In this document: positions 23,425 to 32,524 of the stretch, piece by piece
How the letters are laid out: each line of letters starts with the position of its first letter
How positions within the stretch are numbered: position 1 is the stretch's first letter
Assembly (NCBI GenBank): GCA_902568975.1
Contig: CACFSO010000007.1
Span: 1-50,930 of the forward strand
Source: an uncultured Pelagibacteraceae bacterium
Lineage (GTDB): Bacteria; Pseudomonadota; Alphaproteobacteria; Pelagibacterales; Pelagibacteraceae
DNA length: 50,930 nt
Direction of reading: 5' to 3'
Position numbers and translations under genes: made by a program
The notes under the pieces: generated by a model
Database searches by the model: none
The model's input: the letters and a program-made list of their open reading frames with translations, nothing else
What the model was told of the DNA's origin: nothing

Positions 23425-23976
23425 ATGAATAAATCTTTGATCAAATTTGTCACAGACTTTGGACCCTTGTTGGTTTTTTTTTATTATTATTACAGCAATA
23501 ACAAAGATTTAAAAATTGCAATACCTCCACTAATAATTGCAACTCTTATTGCTTTAATTATTGTCTGGATACTCGAAAAAAAAATTCCAATGATTCCATT
23601 AATAGGTGGAATTTTAATTTCATTATTTGGAGGGTTATCTATATATTTTAATAATGCAGTATTTCTTTATTTAAAACCTACAATTATAAATATTTTATTT
23701 GGATTAGCATTATTATTAGGAAAATATTTTACAAACGAACCAATATTAAAAAAAATTTTAGGAAAATCTATTAATCTAGCAGATGAAGGTTGGAAAATTT
23801 TAAATCATAGATGGATGTACTTTTTTTTCAGTTTAGCTTTGTTAAATGAATTAATTTGGAGAACTCAGTCAGAAGAATTTTGGGTAAATTTTAAAGTTTG
23901 GGGAATTCTTCCAATTACTTTCATTTTTACTGCATTTCAAATAAAATTAATTACTAAGTACAAAATTGATGAGTAA
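23425..23976 (+). CDS. yciB: Inner membrane-spanning protein YciB (septation protein A)
   Basis: YciB (IspZ) is an inner-membrane protein linked to cell envelope synthesis and septation; its biochemical role is unclear. The 183 residues start with FVTDFGPLLVFFYYYY, form five to six helices, and contain LGKYFTNEPILKKILGKSINL and the characteristic GWKILNHRWMYFFFSLALLNE. It diverges from hspQ across 76 bases. Its 3' end overlaps the DUF2794 gene by 8 bases. Confidence 0.93.
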   Translation: MNKSLIKFVTDFGPLLVFFYYYYSNNKDLKIAIPPLIIATLIALIIVWILEKKIPMIPLIGGILISLFGGLSIYFNNAVFLYLKPTIINILFGLALLLGKYFTNEPILKKILGKSINLADEGWKILNHRWMYFFFSLALLNELIWRTQSEEFWVNFKVWGILPITFIFTAFQIKLITKYKIDE

Positions 23977-24307
23977 AAGTTTAAAATTAGTTGTAAATAA
24001 TACATACAAAAAAATAGATGAAAATAATTTTTTTGAAAAAAAAGAACTTAAAACTATTTTAGATTTATATGCAAAAATGGTATCTGAAGGATCTTGGAAA
24101 GATTACGGTCTGAATATTTCAAATAAACAAGTGGGTTTTAGCGTATTTAAAAATGCAGCAGAAAATGCAATGTATAAAATTTGCAAAAATTTTAAACCTA
24201 CTAATACTAATTTAAAATACCTTATTATAGATTCAAGGGGAAAAATACTTAAGAACTCTCACGATTTAGTTTTCTTGATTAAAAATACAAATTGGAAAAA
24301 ACTTTAA
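23969..24307 (+). CDS. DUF2794 family protein
   Basis: This is a 112-residue cytosolic protein of a family confined largely to alphaproteobacteria and without known function. Matching segments are FFEKKELKTILDLYAKMV, SEGSWKDYGLNI, QVGFSVFKNAAENAMYKI and IDSRGKILKNSHDLVFLI. I chose ATG 23969; a TTG three bases upstream is also in frame. The start lies inside the yciB end, implying coupled translation. It converges with the BI-1 gene, 11 bases apart. Confidence 0.85.
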   Translation: MSKSLKLVVNNTYKKIDENNFFEKKELKTILDLYAKMVSEGSWKDYGLNISNKQVGFSVFKNAAENAMYKICKNFKPTNTNLKYLIIDSRGKILKNSHDLVFLIKNTNWKKL

Positions 24308-24318
24308 AAGTAAATTAA

Positions 24319-25077
24319 TTATCTTCTTTGTCCAAATAATCTTAATAACATTATAAATAAATTTATAAAGTCAAGATAAAGTGTTAATGCACCCATTACT
24401 GCTTTTTTACCCATTAACTCTCCTGTATCACTTGATGCGTACATATTCTTAATTTTTTGAGTATCATATGCTGTAAGTCCAACAAAAATTAAAACACCAA
24501 GTATTGAAATTACAAAATACATCATTGAGGATTTTAAAAAAATATTTACCAGTGATGCAATGATTATTCCTATTAAACCCATCATTAAAAAAGATCCAAG
24601 TTTAGTCAAATCTCTCTTTGTTGTATAACCATAAATACTCATTGCTCCAAATGTAGCAGATGTAATAAAAAAAACTCTTGCTACACTTACTCCAGTGTAG
24701 ACTAATAATATTGAAGATAATGATAAACCCATCAATGATGCAAATACCCAAAATGTAGTTTGAGCTTTATTTGCGCTCATTTTATTAATGCCAAAACTCA
24801 TGTAAAAGACAACTCCTAAAGGTGCAAGCATTACTATCCATTTCAATCCTGACATATATAAAGATTGTCCTATTCCTGTTAATCCAACAATTACACCACT
24901 TGCATCTGTAATTACAGAAACTTTAAACGAGATTAGTGCAATTATTCCTGTAAGTAATATTCCAGTTGCCATATAATTATAAACCTTGAGCATGTATGCT
25001 CTAAGGCCTTCATCCATTACAACTGTTTGCTTCGCTGTTGTTGATTTATTTAAAATATTATTCCTATTAAAATCCAT
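24319..25077 (-). CDS. BAX inhibitor-1/YccA family membrane protein
   Basis: This is a 252-residue protein with seven predicted helices, of the TMBIM/BI-1 family that includes E. coli YccA (an FtsH modulator) and YbhL. Supporting segments are MDEGLRAYMLKVYNYMATGI at the start of helix 1, GAMSIYGYTTKRDLTKLGSFLMMG, and the late GLTAYDTQKIKNMY with its family-typical acidic residue. I set the start at ATG 25075-25077. An upstream in-frame TTG would add 19 unlikely residues. Calcium leak activity is known for some relatives but cannot be inferred here. Confidence 0.92.
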   Translation of the reverse strand: MDFNRNNILNKSTTAKQTVVMDEGLRAYMLKVYNYMATGILLTGIIALISFKVSVITDASGVIVGLTGIGQSLYMSGLKWIVMLAPLGVVFYMSFGINKMSANKAQTTFWVFASLMGLSLSSILLVYTGVSVARVFFITSATFGAMSIYGYTTKRDLTKLGSFLMMGLIGIIIASLVNIFLKSSMMYFVISILGVLIFVGLTAYDTQKIKNMYASSDTGELMGKKAVMGALTLYLDFINLFIMLLRLFGQRR

Positions 25078-25144
25078 ATTAAATATATAATGATTTTTTT
25101 GTATATTTTCAAGGAGCCAAAATATAAGTAACAAATAGTTAATT

Positions 25145-26185
25145 ATGAATTATAAAAAACTAGGAAATTCAGACTTAAATGTCAGTACAATTTGTCTTGG
25201 GACTATGACCTGGGGACAGCAAAATTCTCAGGAAGAAGGTTTTGAACAAATGGACTATGCATTGGATCAAGGTGTAAATTTTTTTGACACAGCTGAATTA
25301 TATGCAATTCCTCCAAAAAAAAATACTTATGGTAAGACCGAAGAAATTATTGGAAATTGGTTTAAAAATAAAAAAAATAGATCAAAAGTAATATTAGCAA
25401 CTAAAATTTCTGGTCCTGGTCTTAGTTGGATTAGAGGTGGAGGCAATCAGTACGATAAAAAAAATTTGAATGAAGCAATTAACAATAGTCTCAAAAGACT
25501 TAAAACTGACTATATTGATTTATATCAGTTACACTGGCCTGAAAGAAAAACTAATTATTTTGGAAAATTAGGATATGAACATGAAGAAAAAGAAAATTCA
25601 TGGAATGATTTTGAAAGTATACTGAACGTTTTAAACGAAATAATTAAAGCTGGAAAAATAAGATATATAGGTCTTTCAAATGAGACTGCTTGGGGACTCT
25701 CAAAATTTTTAGATATTTCAAGTTCTAAGAATTTACCAAGAATAATGTCAGTTCAAAATCCTTATAATCTTTTAAATCGCACTTATGAAATTGGTTTAGC
25801 GGAAATTTCGATTAGAGAAAAAAGTGGTTTACTTGCTTATTCTCCACTTGCATCTGGTATTTTATCAGGAAAATATAGAAATGGAGCATTACCTGATGGA
25901 TCTAGAATGAAATTATTTGGAGATAGGTTTCCAAGATATAAAACAAGAAATGCAATAAATGCTGTGGAAGAGTATTACAAAATTGCTAAAGAAAATGATT
26001 TAAATTTTGCCCAAATGTCTTTGAAGTTCTGCGAATTACAAAATTTCATAACTTCAATAATTATTGGAGCAACAACTATGGAACAATTGAAAAGTGATAT
26101 AAAAAGTGTAAATGTAAATTTAAAAAAAGATGTAATAAATAAAATTAATGAAATTCAAAAAATCTACACAAATCCATGTCCATAA
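25145..26185 (+). CDS. Aldo/keto reductase, Tas-like
   Basis: This is a 346-residue NADPH-dependent oxidoreductase with a TIM-barrel. The catalytic tetrad is visible: Asp48 and Tyr53 in FFDTAELYAIPP, Lys87 in ATKIS and His130 in LYQLHWPER. The insert TYGKTEEIIGNWF and PLASGILSGKYR, together with the overall length, match the Tas branch of E. coli rather than short AKRs. The physiological carbonyl substrate is unknown. The 3' end overlaps the IalB gene by 10 bases. Confidence 0.93.
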   Translation: MNYKKLGNSDLNVSTICLGTMTWGQQNSQEEGFEQMDYALDQGVNFFDTAELYAIPPKKNTYGKTEEIIGNWFKNKKNRSKVILATKISGPGLSWIRGGGNQYDKKNLNEAINNSLKRLKTDYIDLYQLHWPERKTNYFGKLGYEHEEKENSWNDFESILNVLNEIIKAGKIRYIGLSNETAWGLSKFLDISSSKNLPRIMSVQNPYNLLNRTYEIGLAEISIREKSGLLAYSPLASGILSGKYRNGALPDGSRMKLFGDRFPRYKTRNAINAVEEYYKIAKENDLNFAQMSLKFCELQNFITSIIIGATTMEQLKSDIKSVNVNLKKDVINKINEIQKIYTNPCP

Positions 26186-26676
26186 TATATAAAATTTTAA
26201 TATTTTTTATTACTTTAACAACTTTGGTTGAAGCTGAAGAATTAAATAAAATTGGAAAATTTAAAGATTGGGAAGCCATGATTTATACTAGTGAAAGTGA
26301 AAAACTTTGTTTTGCTCAATCAAAACCCGTTTTACAATCGCCAAAAAAAAACAAAAGAGAAGCAAGACTTTTTGTCAGTTTTAGACCTAATAATAAAATT
26401 ACAGATGAAATAAGTACAACATCTGGTTATGAGTACAATACTCAAAATTCAATAACTGCTAAATCAGGAAAATCAAAAATTAAATTTGATGTTTCTCAAG
26501 ATGGGTTTGCGTGGATTGCTAGTAGCAAATTAGAAAAAAAAATGATCAAAGTTATGAAAAGAGGAACTAGAATTATGATAATAGGTTACAATAAAGCTGG
26601 ATCACAAACAATTGATCATTATTCTTTAATGGGTTTTACAAAAGCTTATGCAGCTGCAAAAAAAAGTTGTACTTGA
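26176..26676 (+). CDS. IalB-family exported protein (invasion-associated locus B)
   Basis: This is a 166-residue periplasmic protein with a signal peptide (hydrophobic to about residue 18, ending VEA). Its body is typical of the IalB family: GKFKDWEAMIY, a cysteine at 45, RLFVSFRP, a KIKFDVSQDGFAWI strand, and SLMGFTKAYAAAKKSC with the second cysteine at 165. The family is named for a Bartonella factor but is widespread in free-living alphaproteobacteria, where its function is unknown, so no virulence role is implied. Its ATG lies within the aldo/keto reductase gene; argG follows 13 bases later. Confidence 0.87.
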   Translation: MSIIYKILIFFITLTTLVEAEELNKIGKFKDWEAMIYTSESEKLCFAQSKPVLQSPKKNKREARLFVSFRPNNKITDEISTTSGYEYNTQNSITAKSGKSKIKFDVSQDGFAWIASSKLEKKMIKVMKRGTRIMIIGYNKAGSQTIDHYSLMGFTKAYAAAKKSCT

Positions 26677-26689
26677 ATAAAATTTATAG

Positions 26690-27874
26690 ATGAAGTTAAA
26701 AAAAAAAATTGTGCTTGCCTATTCTGGCGGGTTAGATACATCAATAATTTTAAAATGGCTTCAGGAAAATTACAAAGCAGAAGTTATCTCCTATACTGCT
26801 GACATAGGTCAAAAAATTAGCAAAAAAAAAATAATAAAAAATGCAAAAAAACTTGGTGTAAAAAAAATAATAATTGAGAATTTAAAAGACACTTTTGTTA
26901 AAGACTATGTTTATCCCATGATTAGAGGGCATGCATTATATGAAGGTGTTTATTTGTTAGGTACTTCAATTGCAAGACCCTTGATTGCCAAAGCTCAAAT
27001 AAAATTAGCAAAGAAATTTAAAGCATTTGCTGTTTCTCATGGATCTACTGGAAAAGGCAATGATCAAGTTAGATTTGAATTAGGATATTATTATTTTAAT
27101 CCTAAAATAAAAATAATTGCTCCTTGGAGAGAGTGGAATTTAAATTCAAGAACAGATCTTATTAAATATGCAAAAAAACATAAAATAGAAATACCAAAAG
27201 ATAAAAAAGGCAATCCTCCTTTTTCAGTTGATGATAATTTATTTCACACTTCAACAGAAGGTAAGATTTTAGAAAATCCTAACAGTTCAGCCCCAGAATA
27301 TCTTTTTCAAAGAACTTTATCTCCTGAAAAAGCTCCTAATAAACCAACTTATATATCGATAATTTTTAAGAATGGAGATCCAAATAAAATTAATGGTAAA
27401 AAATTATCTCCATCAAATCTTTTACAAAAATTAAATTTAATTGCTGGCAAAAATGGAATCGGAAGAGTGGATTTAGTTGAAAATAGATTTATTGGAATTA
27501 AATCTAGAGGCGTTTATGAAACACCTGGGGGAACTTTATTAATGGCTGCTCATAGAGCAATTGAATCGATTACATTGGATAAAAAAACAATGCACACAAA
27601 AGATAAAATAATGCCTAGATATGCTGAACTAATTTATAATGGTTATTGGTATTCTAAGGAAAGATTTAAACTTCAAAAGATTATCGATAGAAAGAAAAGT
27701 AAAGTCAATGGAAGTATTAAATTAAAATTATATAAAGGAAACATTATAATTATTTCTAGAAAAACTAAAAGTAATGCATACTCTATCAAAAAAGTTTCTT
27801 TTGAAGACAATAAAAATTTTAATAAACAAAATATTGAAAGATTTATAAATTATCATAAAAAAAAATTAAGATAA
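26690..27874 (+). CDS. argG: Argininosuccinate synthase
   Basis: ArgG joins citrulline and aspartate using ATP, the penultimate step of arginine synthesis. The 394-residue cytosolic enzyme has the ATP-binding AYSGGLDTS (10-18), AVSHGSTGKGNDQVRFELGY, the active-site APWREWN, and GRVDLVENRFIGIKSRGVYE. Its length is normal. argH is not in the window. It sits in a plus-strand run between the IalB gene and a glycosyltransferase gene, with gaps of 13 and 6 bases. Confidence 0.97.
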   Translation: MKLKKKIVLAYSGGLDTSIILKWLQENYKAEVISYTADIGQKISKKKIIKNAKKLGVKKIIIENLKDTFVKDYVYPMIRGHALYEGVYLLGTSIARPLIAKAQIKLAKKFKAFAVSHGSTGKGNDQVRFELGYYYFNPKIKIIAPWREWNLNSRTDLIKYAKKHKIEIPKDKKGNPPFSVDDNLFHTSTEGKILENPNSSAPEYLFQRTLSPEKAPNKPTYISIIFKNGDPNKINGKKLSPSNLLQKLNLIAGKNGIGRVDLVENRFIGIKSRGVYETPGGTLLMAAHRAIESITLDKKTMHTKDKIMPRYAELIYNGYWYSKERFKLQKIIDRKKSKVNGSIKLKLYKGNIIIISRKTKSNAYSIKKVSFEDNKNFNKQNIERFINYHKKKLR

Positions 27875-27880
27875 TTACTA

Positions 27881-29581
27881 ATGAATGAACAAAATGAAGC
27901 AAAAAAAAATTTTGAAAAAGCAATTGAGTTGTTTAATTCAAAAAATTATTTAAAAGCAATAAAATTTTTTGAAAAAACCTTAGAAATTCATCCAAAAAAT
28001 ATAAATATTTTAGAAAATACAGCTATAGCATACTTCCGAGCGGGAAATTTTATTGGTGCAGAAAATCACCTAAAAAAAATTTTAAGTTTAGATGCCAAAA
28101 GTAAAAAAGCTATTCCATTACTTATATTTATTTATGAAAAATTAAATAAACAAAAAGAATTTAGTGAAACTATAGAATTAGGAATAAAAAATGGTGAAAT
28201 ATCCAATCACTACGAAATTATAAAAAATTTTTTTGTACCTAATTTTTTTGAAAATGAAGAAGAAATAAAAAAATATAGAAGTAAAATCTTTAATTTCCTT
28301 GAAAAAATCGAAAGTGATCAATTAAATTTTGATTTAGATATAAATAAACAAAAAATTTATCCTCCTATATTCAAATTATCTTATGATCAATTTGATAATT
28401 TAGAGCTAAACAAAAAAATTGTTAAAATTTATAAAAAAATATACCCAGATTTAAATAAAAAAATAATATTAAAAGAAAAAAATAAAGATAAAATTAGAAT
28501 TGGATTTATTTCAGAGTTCTTCACTAATCATACAATAATGAAATTATATAAAGGAATAATGCTCAATCTTGATGAGAATATGTTTAATATTTATATTTTT
28601 CATTCACATAATACTGAAAAAGGAAGATATTTATCTGAAATTCAAGAAGCAGAAATAACCAAAAAAAATTTAGAAAATATTTTTTTAACAAATAATTTAA
28701 ATAAGAATTTAAATATTTTTGAAGAAAAAAATTTAGATATATTATTTTATCCAGATATTCATATGTCAGAAAGCCTATATTTTCTAACTTTTTTTAAATT
28801 AGCTAAATATCAAATGACATCGTGGGGTCATCCAATGACAACAGGTAATGAAAAAATAGATTTTTTTCTATCTTCTAAGCTTATGGAAAAAGAAAATGCT
28901 CAAAAAAATTATTCTGAAAAATTAATACTTTCAAATTACTTGCCTATGTTTTTTTATAAACCAAAAGTTAATAATATTTTAGATCAAGAAAAACTTAAAA
29001 TAAAAAATATTTATTCTTGTCCACAATCTTTAATAAAAATACATCCTCAATTTGATGAAGTTATAAAAAAAATATTATTAGAAGATAATAAAGCTGAAAT
29101 ATTATTTATTAAAGATTCAAATAATATTTTAGCTAAAAAAATTTTTGAGAGAATGAAAAGTAAAATTAATAATGGAATAGATCGAGTTAAGTTCATAGAT
29201 AGAGTCCCTACAGAGGATTTTGTTCATCATTGTGGAAGTGCTTCAGTATTATTAGATCCTTTATTTTTTGGAGCTGGTAATAGTTTTCATGAATCTATGT
29301 TTTATGGCACTCCTACAATAACAATGCCAACAGATTATCTTAAAAGCAATATTGTTATGGGTGCTTACAAACAAATGAAAATTAATAATGCTCCTATTGT
29401 TGAGAATATAGATGAATATGTAAATAAAGCTGTAGAATTAGCAAATTTGGATAATGGAAAAATGCTCGAATTTAAAATGTTTTTAAAAGAAAAGGCAGAG
29501 GAAAATTTGTATGAAAATATAAATTTCGTTAAAGAACTGGAAAAAATATTTCTAAAAATTTTAGAAAATAAAGTTAAATAA
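27881..29581 (+). CDS. TPR protein with SPINDLY/OGT-type glycosyltransferase domain
   Basis: This 566-residue protein has about three TPR repeats (roughly 5-110; KNYLKAIKFFEKTLEIHPKN and the next two helical pairs). A divergent GT41-like domain follows: KIRIGFISEFFTNHTIMKLYKG, a central LDILFYPDIHMSESLY, SWGHPMTTGNEKIDFFLSS, and a C-terminal RVKFIDRVPTEDFVHHCGSA, then DPLFFGAGNSFHESMFYGTPT. These are the landmarks of bacterial O-GlcNAc/O-fucose transferase-like proteins. Some alphaproteobacterial relatives glycosylate flagellin, but no flagellar gene is seen here. It is cytosolic, with no signal peptide. The donor and acceptor are unknown. Confidence 0.88.
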   Translation: MNEQNEAKKNFEKAIELFNSKNYLKAIKFFEKTLEIHPKNINILENTAIAYFRAGNFIGAENHLKKILSLDAKSKKAIPLLIFIYEKLNKQKEFSETIELGIKNGEISNHYEIIKNFFVPNFFENEEEIKKYRSKIFNFLEKIESDQLNFDLDINKQKIYPPIFKLSYDQFDNLELNKKIVKIYKKIYPDLNKKIILKEKNKDKIRIGFISEFFTNHTIMKLYKGIMLNLDENMFNIYIFHSHNTEKGRYLSEIQEAEITKKNLENIFLTNNLNKNLNIFEEKNLDILFYPDIHMSESLYFLTFFKLAKYQMTSWGHPMTTGNEKIDFFLSSKLMEKENAQKNYSEKLILSNYLPMFFYKPKVNNILDQEKLKIKNIYSCPQSLIKIHPQFDEVIKKILLEDNKAEILFIKDSNNILAKKIFERMKSKINNGIDRVKFIDRVPTEDFVHHCGSASVLLDPLFFGAGNSFHESMFYGTPTITMPTDYLKSNIVMGAYKQMKINNAPIVENIDEYVNKAVELANLDNGKMLEFKMFLKEKAEENLYENINFVKELEKIFLKILENKVK

Positions 29582-29597
29582 CTTTAAGTTGTAAATC

Positions 29598-30443
29598 TTA
29601 AAAATTAACTATCTTAAAGCACTTTATAGTATTTTTTAATAGACAGGCAATTGTCATTGGTCCTACCCCACCTGGTACAGGAGTAACTGCTTTTGCAGTT
29701 TTTGAAACTTCTTCAAAATCTACATCACCAACTATTCCTTGGTCAGTTTTATTTATTCCAACATCAATTACGACTGAATCTTTTTTTATCCAATCGCCTT
29801 TTACTAATTTGGGAATTCCAACTGCTGCCACTAAAATATCTGCACTTAAACATTCTCTTTTTAAATCTTTTGTTTTCGAATGTGTAATAGTCACCGTACA
29901 ATTTTCTTTTAAAAGTAGTTGAGTCATAGGCTTTCCATTTAAATTTGACCTACCAATAATCACAGCTTTTTTACCACTTAAATTTTTTTCATATTTTTTA
30001 ATTAATAAATAACAGCCTAGTGGTGTACAAGGAACTATACTTTCATTTCCAGAAGAAAGATTTCCAACATTGAAAGGATGAAAACCATCTACATCTTTTA
30101 AAGGAGAAATCGACTCTATAACTTTTTGCTTATTAATATGATTAGGTAATGGTAATTGAACCAAAATACCAGATACATTATCATTTTTGTTTAACTCGTT
30201 AATCTTATCTAATACTGTTTTTTCCTCAACATCATTAGGATATTTTATAATTTGAGACTTCAAGCCAACTTCTATTGCTGCCTTTTCTTTCATTCTTACA
30301 TAAATTTGACTTGGTGCTAAATCACCAATCAATATAACAGATAATCCTGGTACTTTTTTATTTTCTTTTTTAATTTGAAATATTTCTTTTTTTAATTCTT
30401 CTCTTATTTCTCCTGCTGTTTTTTTTCCATCAATTAAGATCAT
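29598..30443 (-). CDS. folD: Bifunctional methylene-THF dehydrogenase/methenyl-THF cyclohydrolase FolD
   Basis: FolD interconverts 5,10-methylene-, methenyl- and 10-formyl-tetrahydrofolate. The 281-residue enzyme has the catalytic YVRMKEKAAIEVG (Tyr48, Lys52), ILVQLPLPNHI, PLKDVDGFHPFNVG and the NADP site IIGRSNLNGKP. It ends with VTPVPGGVGPMTIACLLKNT. One-carbon flux matters in this lineage. PanB (methylene-THF) and PurH (formyl-THF) in this window both draw on this pool. It is last in the hemC-to-folD run, 3 bases after yggT. Confidence 0.97.
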   Translation of the reverse strand: MILIDGKKTAGEIREELKKEIFQIKKENKKVPGLSVILIGDLAPSQIYVRMKEKAAIEVGLKSQIIKYPNDVEEKTVLDKINELNKNDNVSGILVQLPLPNHINKQKVIESISPLKDVDGFHPFNVGNLSSGNESIVPCTPLGCYLLIKKYEKNLSGKKAVIIGRSNLNGKPMTQLLLKENCTVTITHSKTKDLKRECLSADILVAAVGIPKLVKGDWIKKDSVVIDVGINKTDQGIVGDVDFEEVSKTAKAVTPVPGGVGPMTIACLLKNTIKCFKIVNF

Positions 30444-30446
30444 TGT

Positions 30447-30740
30447 TTAATTTAATATTACTGGTGCTACGTAAAGCTTCATACACATTTCTATGAACCA
30501 TATCAATAAAAGAAGAACAATAGGCGATATATCGAATGCACCTAAATTGGGCAAAAATCCTCTTATCTTATTTAAAATAGGATCAGTTAATTTATATGTA
30601 AATTCTAAAATAGAATAAACAAATCTATTTGATGTATTTAAAACATTGAAAGCAACCAACCAACTTATTATTACATTAGCTATTACTATGTATGAATAAA
30701 GTTTTAAAATTTGAAGTACTAAATAAAAAATTGCAATCAT
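30447..30740 (-). CDS. yggT: YggT family membrane protein
   Basis: This 97-residue integral membrane protein has two hydrophobic halves. It carries the family motif between them: LTDPILNKIRGFLPNLGAFD and SPIVLLLLIWFI. YggT proteins are implicated in osmotic or envelope stress and division, without a defined activity. The start overlaps the mscS stop by 4 bases and folD follows by 3, so the gene is firmly within an operon. Confidence 0.9.
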   Translation of the reverse strand: MIAIFYLVLQILKLYSYIVIANVIISWLVAFNVLNTSNRFVYSILEFTYKLTDPILNKIRGFLPNLGAFDISPIVLLLLIWFIEMCMKLYVAPVILN

Positions 30741-31822
30741 TTTTTTTCAACATAAATTGATTGACTTGGAAATGCAAAAGAGGCTTTATTTTTTTCCACT
30801 ATCTGTTTTATTTGAATTGCAAGTCTTTCTTTGACAGCCAACCATTCGTCCCAGTCATTTGTTTTAGTAAAACAACGAATATACATATCGATAGAACTTT
30901 CTGCAAATTTATCTACTCTAACTGCATATCCAAGATCTGGTTTATAATCTTTATTATTTTTTATATAATCTTCAATTTCATTTCTAATTACTTTAAGTTG
31001 ATCTACTGATGTATTATACTGAAGATTTATAACCCAACTAATAATCCAATTTGTTGTTTGGCTAATATTGATAACAGCATTTTCTGCAAATTGAAAATTT
31101 GGAATTATTGCAATTGATTTGTCAAATTTTCTTATAACTGTTGATCTAAATCCGATTTTTTCAACTATACCTTCAATAATATTTTCAACTAATATCCAAT
31201 CTCCAATTTTAAATCTTTTTTCAACAAGTACTAATATTCCAGAAATTAAATTTTTAAATAAATCTTGAGCACCTAATGCAACAGCAACACCAAATAAACC
31301 TAAACCGGCAATAATTGGTCCTATTTTAATACCCCATAGTTCAAGAACTGCTGCTAAGCCTAAAATAAAAATCAATATTTTTAATGATTTAATTATCCAA
31401 CCAATAAGTTCTCTCGTTAAAATTTTATTTAATCCACTTAATATATAAGATATTGGTTCAATAACTTGGTGCATGATCCAAAAAATAAAAATAGTAATTA
31501 ATGTTCTATTTATAGTTTCAATTATTTCCCTACTTTCCTCTGAAAACGACATATAATAACTTGCAATAAAAAAACCAATAACTATTGGTAAAAATCTTGC
31601 TGGCCCTTCCATTGCATAAACGAATGAGTCATCTAATTTGTTTGTAGTTTTTTTAGCTATACCCTCCAATCTTTTTATAATTACCTTGCTAATTATTCCT
31701 CTAAATATTAAGAAAATTAAAAATATTCCTAATCCTATTAATATTTCAAATATATCTACTCCGAGTATTCCTTTTTCCCATACTGATAAAAATAAAATTT
31801 TAAAATTATTAAATAATTCCAT
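30737..31822 (-). CDS. mscS: Mechanosensitive ion channel, MscS family
   Basis: MscS channels open under membrane tension to release solutes on osmotic downshock. The 361-residue protein has four or five N-terminal helices, the pore helix LGLFGVAVALGAQDLFKNLISG, and then the beta domain FKIGDWILVENIIEGIVEKIGFRSTVIR and NFQFAENAVINIS. It ends with the alpha/beta vestibule domain. I set the start at ATG 31820-31822, 2 bases after hemD. An in-frame TTG overlapping the hemD stop is possible. The extra N-terminal helices make it longer than E. coli MscS (286 residues). Confidence 0.92.
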   Translation of the reverse strand: MELFNNFKILFLSVWEKGILGVDIFEILIGLGIFLIFLIFRGIISKVIIKRLEGIAKKTTNKLDDSFVYAMEGPARFLPIVIGFFIASYYMSFSEESREIIETINRTLITIFIFWIMHQVIEPISYILSGLNKILTRELIGWIIKSLKILIFILGLAAVLELWGIKIGPIIAGLGLFGVAVALGAQDLFKNLISGILVLVEKRFKIGDWILVENIIEGIVEKIGFRSTVIRKFDKSIAIIPNFQFAENAVINISQTTNWIISWVINLQYNTSVDQLKVIRNEIEDYIKNNKDYKPDLGYAVRVDKFAESSIDMYIRCFTKTNDWDEWLAVKERLAIQIKQIVEKNKASFAFPSQSIYVEKK

Positions 31823-31824
31823 AA

Positions 31825-32523
31825 TCAAATTTTATATAGTAAAAATTCTTCTTCGCCAGGACTAAAAATAAAGATTTTTTTCCATTTAATTTCATTTAGA
31901 ACTGATGATGCTTTTTCACTAATACACATTAAATTTGTATTAATCCAAAAATCACTTAAATTGTTATTTTTTATCAGTTTCTTAAAGCTCAAAGCACTAT
32001 TCTGAGAATAAATATAAACTATATCTGGCATCCCCACTTTAAGTTTTTCAACAAATTTTTTATCTAAATTGTTAACAGGTTTCGCTGAATAAGTAATTAT
32101 TCTCTCAATATTATATCCATTAATAGAAAGGTCTTTGTCTAAATCATTAGATACAGTTTCACCACTTACATAAAGTAATTTTCCTGAAGAAGGGTCAAAA
32201 TTTTGAAATATCAATTCTTTTAAATTACTTACATTTCCTTCGGCACATATTACATTTTGAAATCCACTGTTGAGAGCTTTTTTTTCAGTTGCGGTACCCA
32301 CACAAAAACAAAATACCTTTTTATCAATTGATTCAGTATCTAAAAATTTAATTGCATTAGAACTTGTAAATATTATTCCTTTAAAGTCAGAATAGTTTTT
32401 TATTTTATTAATATATTTTTCTATTTTAATGACTGGCATATGAGAAACGGTATGACCTAGATTTGTAAATTTAATAATTAATTCTTTACAGTCCTCTAGT
32501 GGTCTAGTTAATAAAATATGCAT
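31825..32523 (-). CDS. hemD: Uroporphyrinogen-III synthase
   Basis: HemD closes hydroxymethylbilane to uroporphyrinogen III with inversion of ring D. The sequence is poorly conserved across bacteria. The 232 residues begin MHILLTRPLEDCKELI, have IIFTSSNAIKFLD, CVGTATEKKALNSGF, LLYVSGETVSNDLDKDL and YSQNSALSF, the usual weak HemD landmarks. The strongest support is position, 1 base after hemC. mscS starts 2 bases after its stop. Confidence 0.9.
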   Translation of the reverse strand: MHILLTRPLEDCKELIIKFTNLGHTVSHMPVIKIEKYINKIKNYSDFKGIIFTSSNAIKFLDTESIDKKVFCFCVGTATEKKALNSGFQNVICAEGNVSNLKELIFQNFDPSSGKLLYVSGETVSNDLDKDLSINGYNIERIITYSAKPVNNLDKKFVEKLKVGMPDIVYIYSQNSALSFKKLIKNNNLSDFWINTNLMCISEKASSVLNEIKWKKIFIFSPGEEEFLLYKI

Positions 32524-32524
32524 T

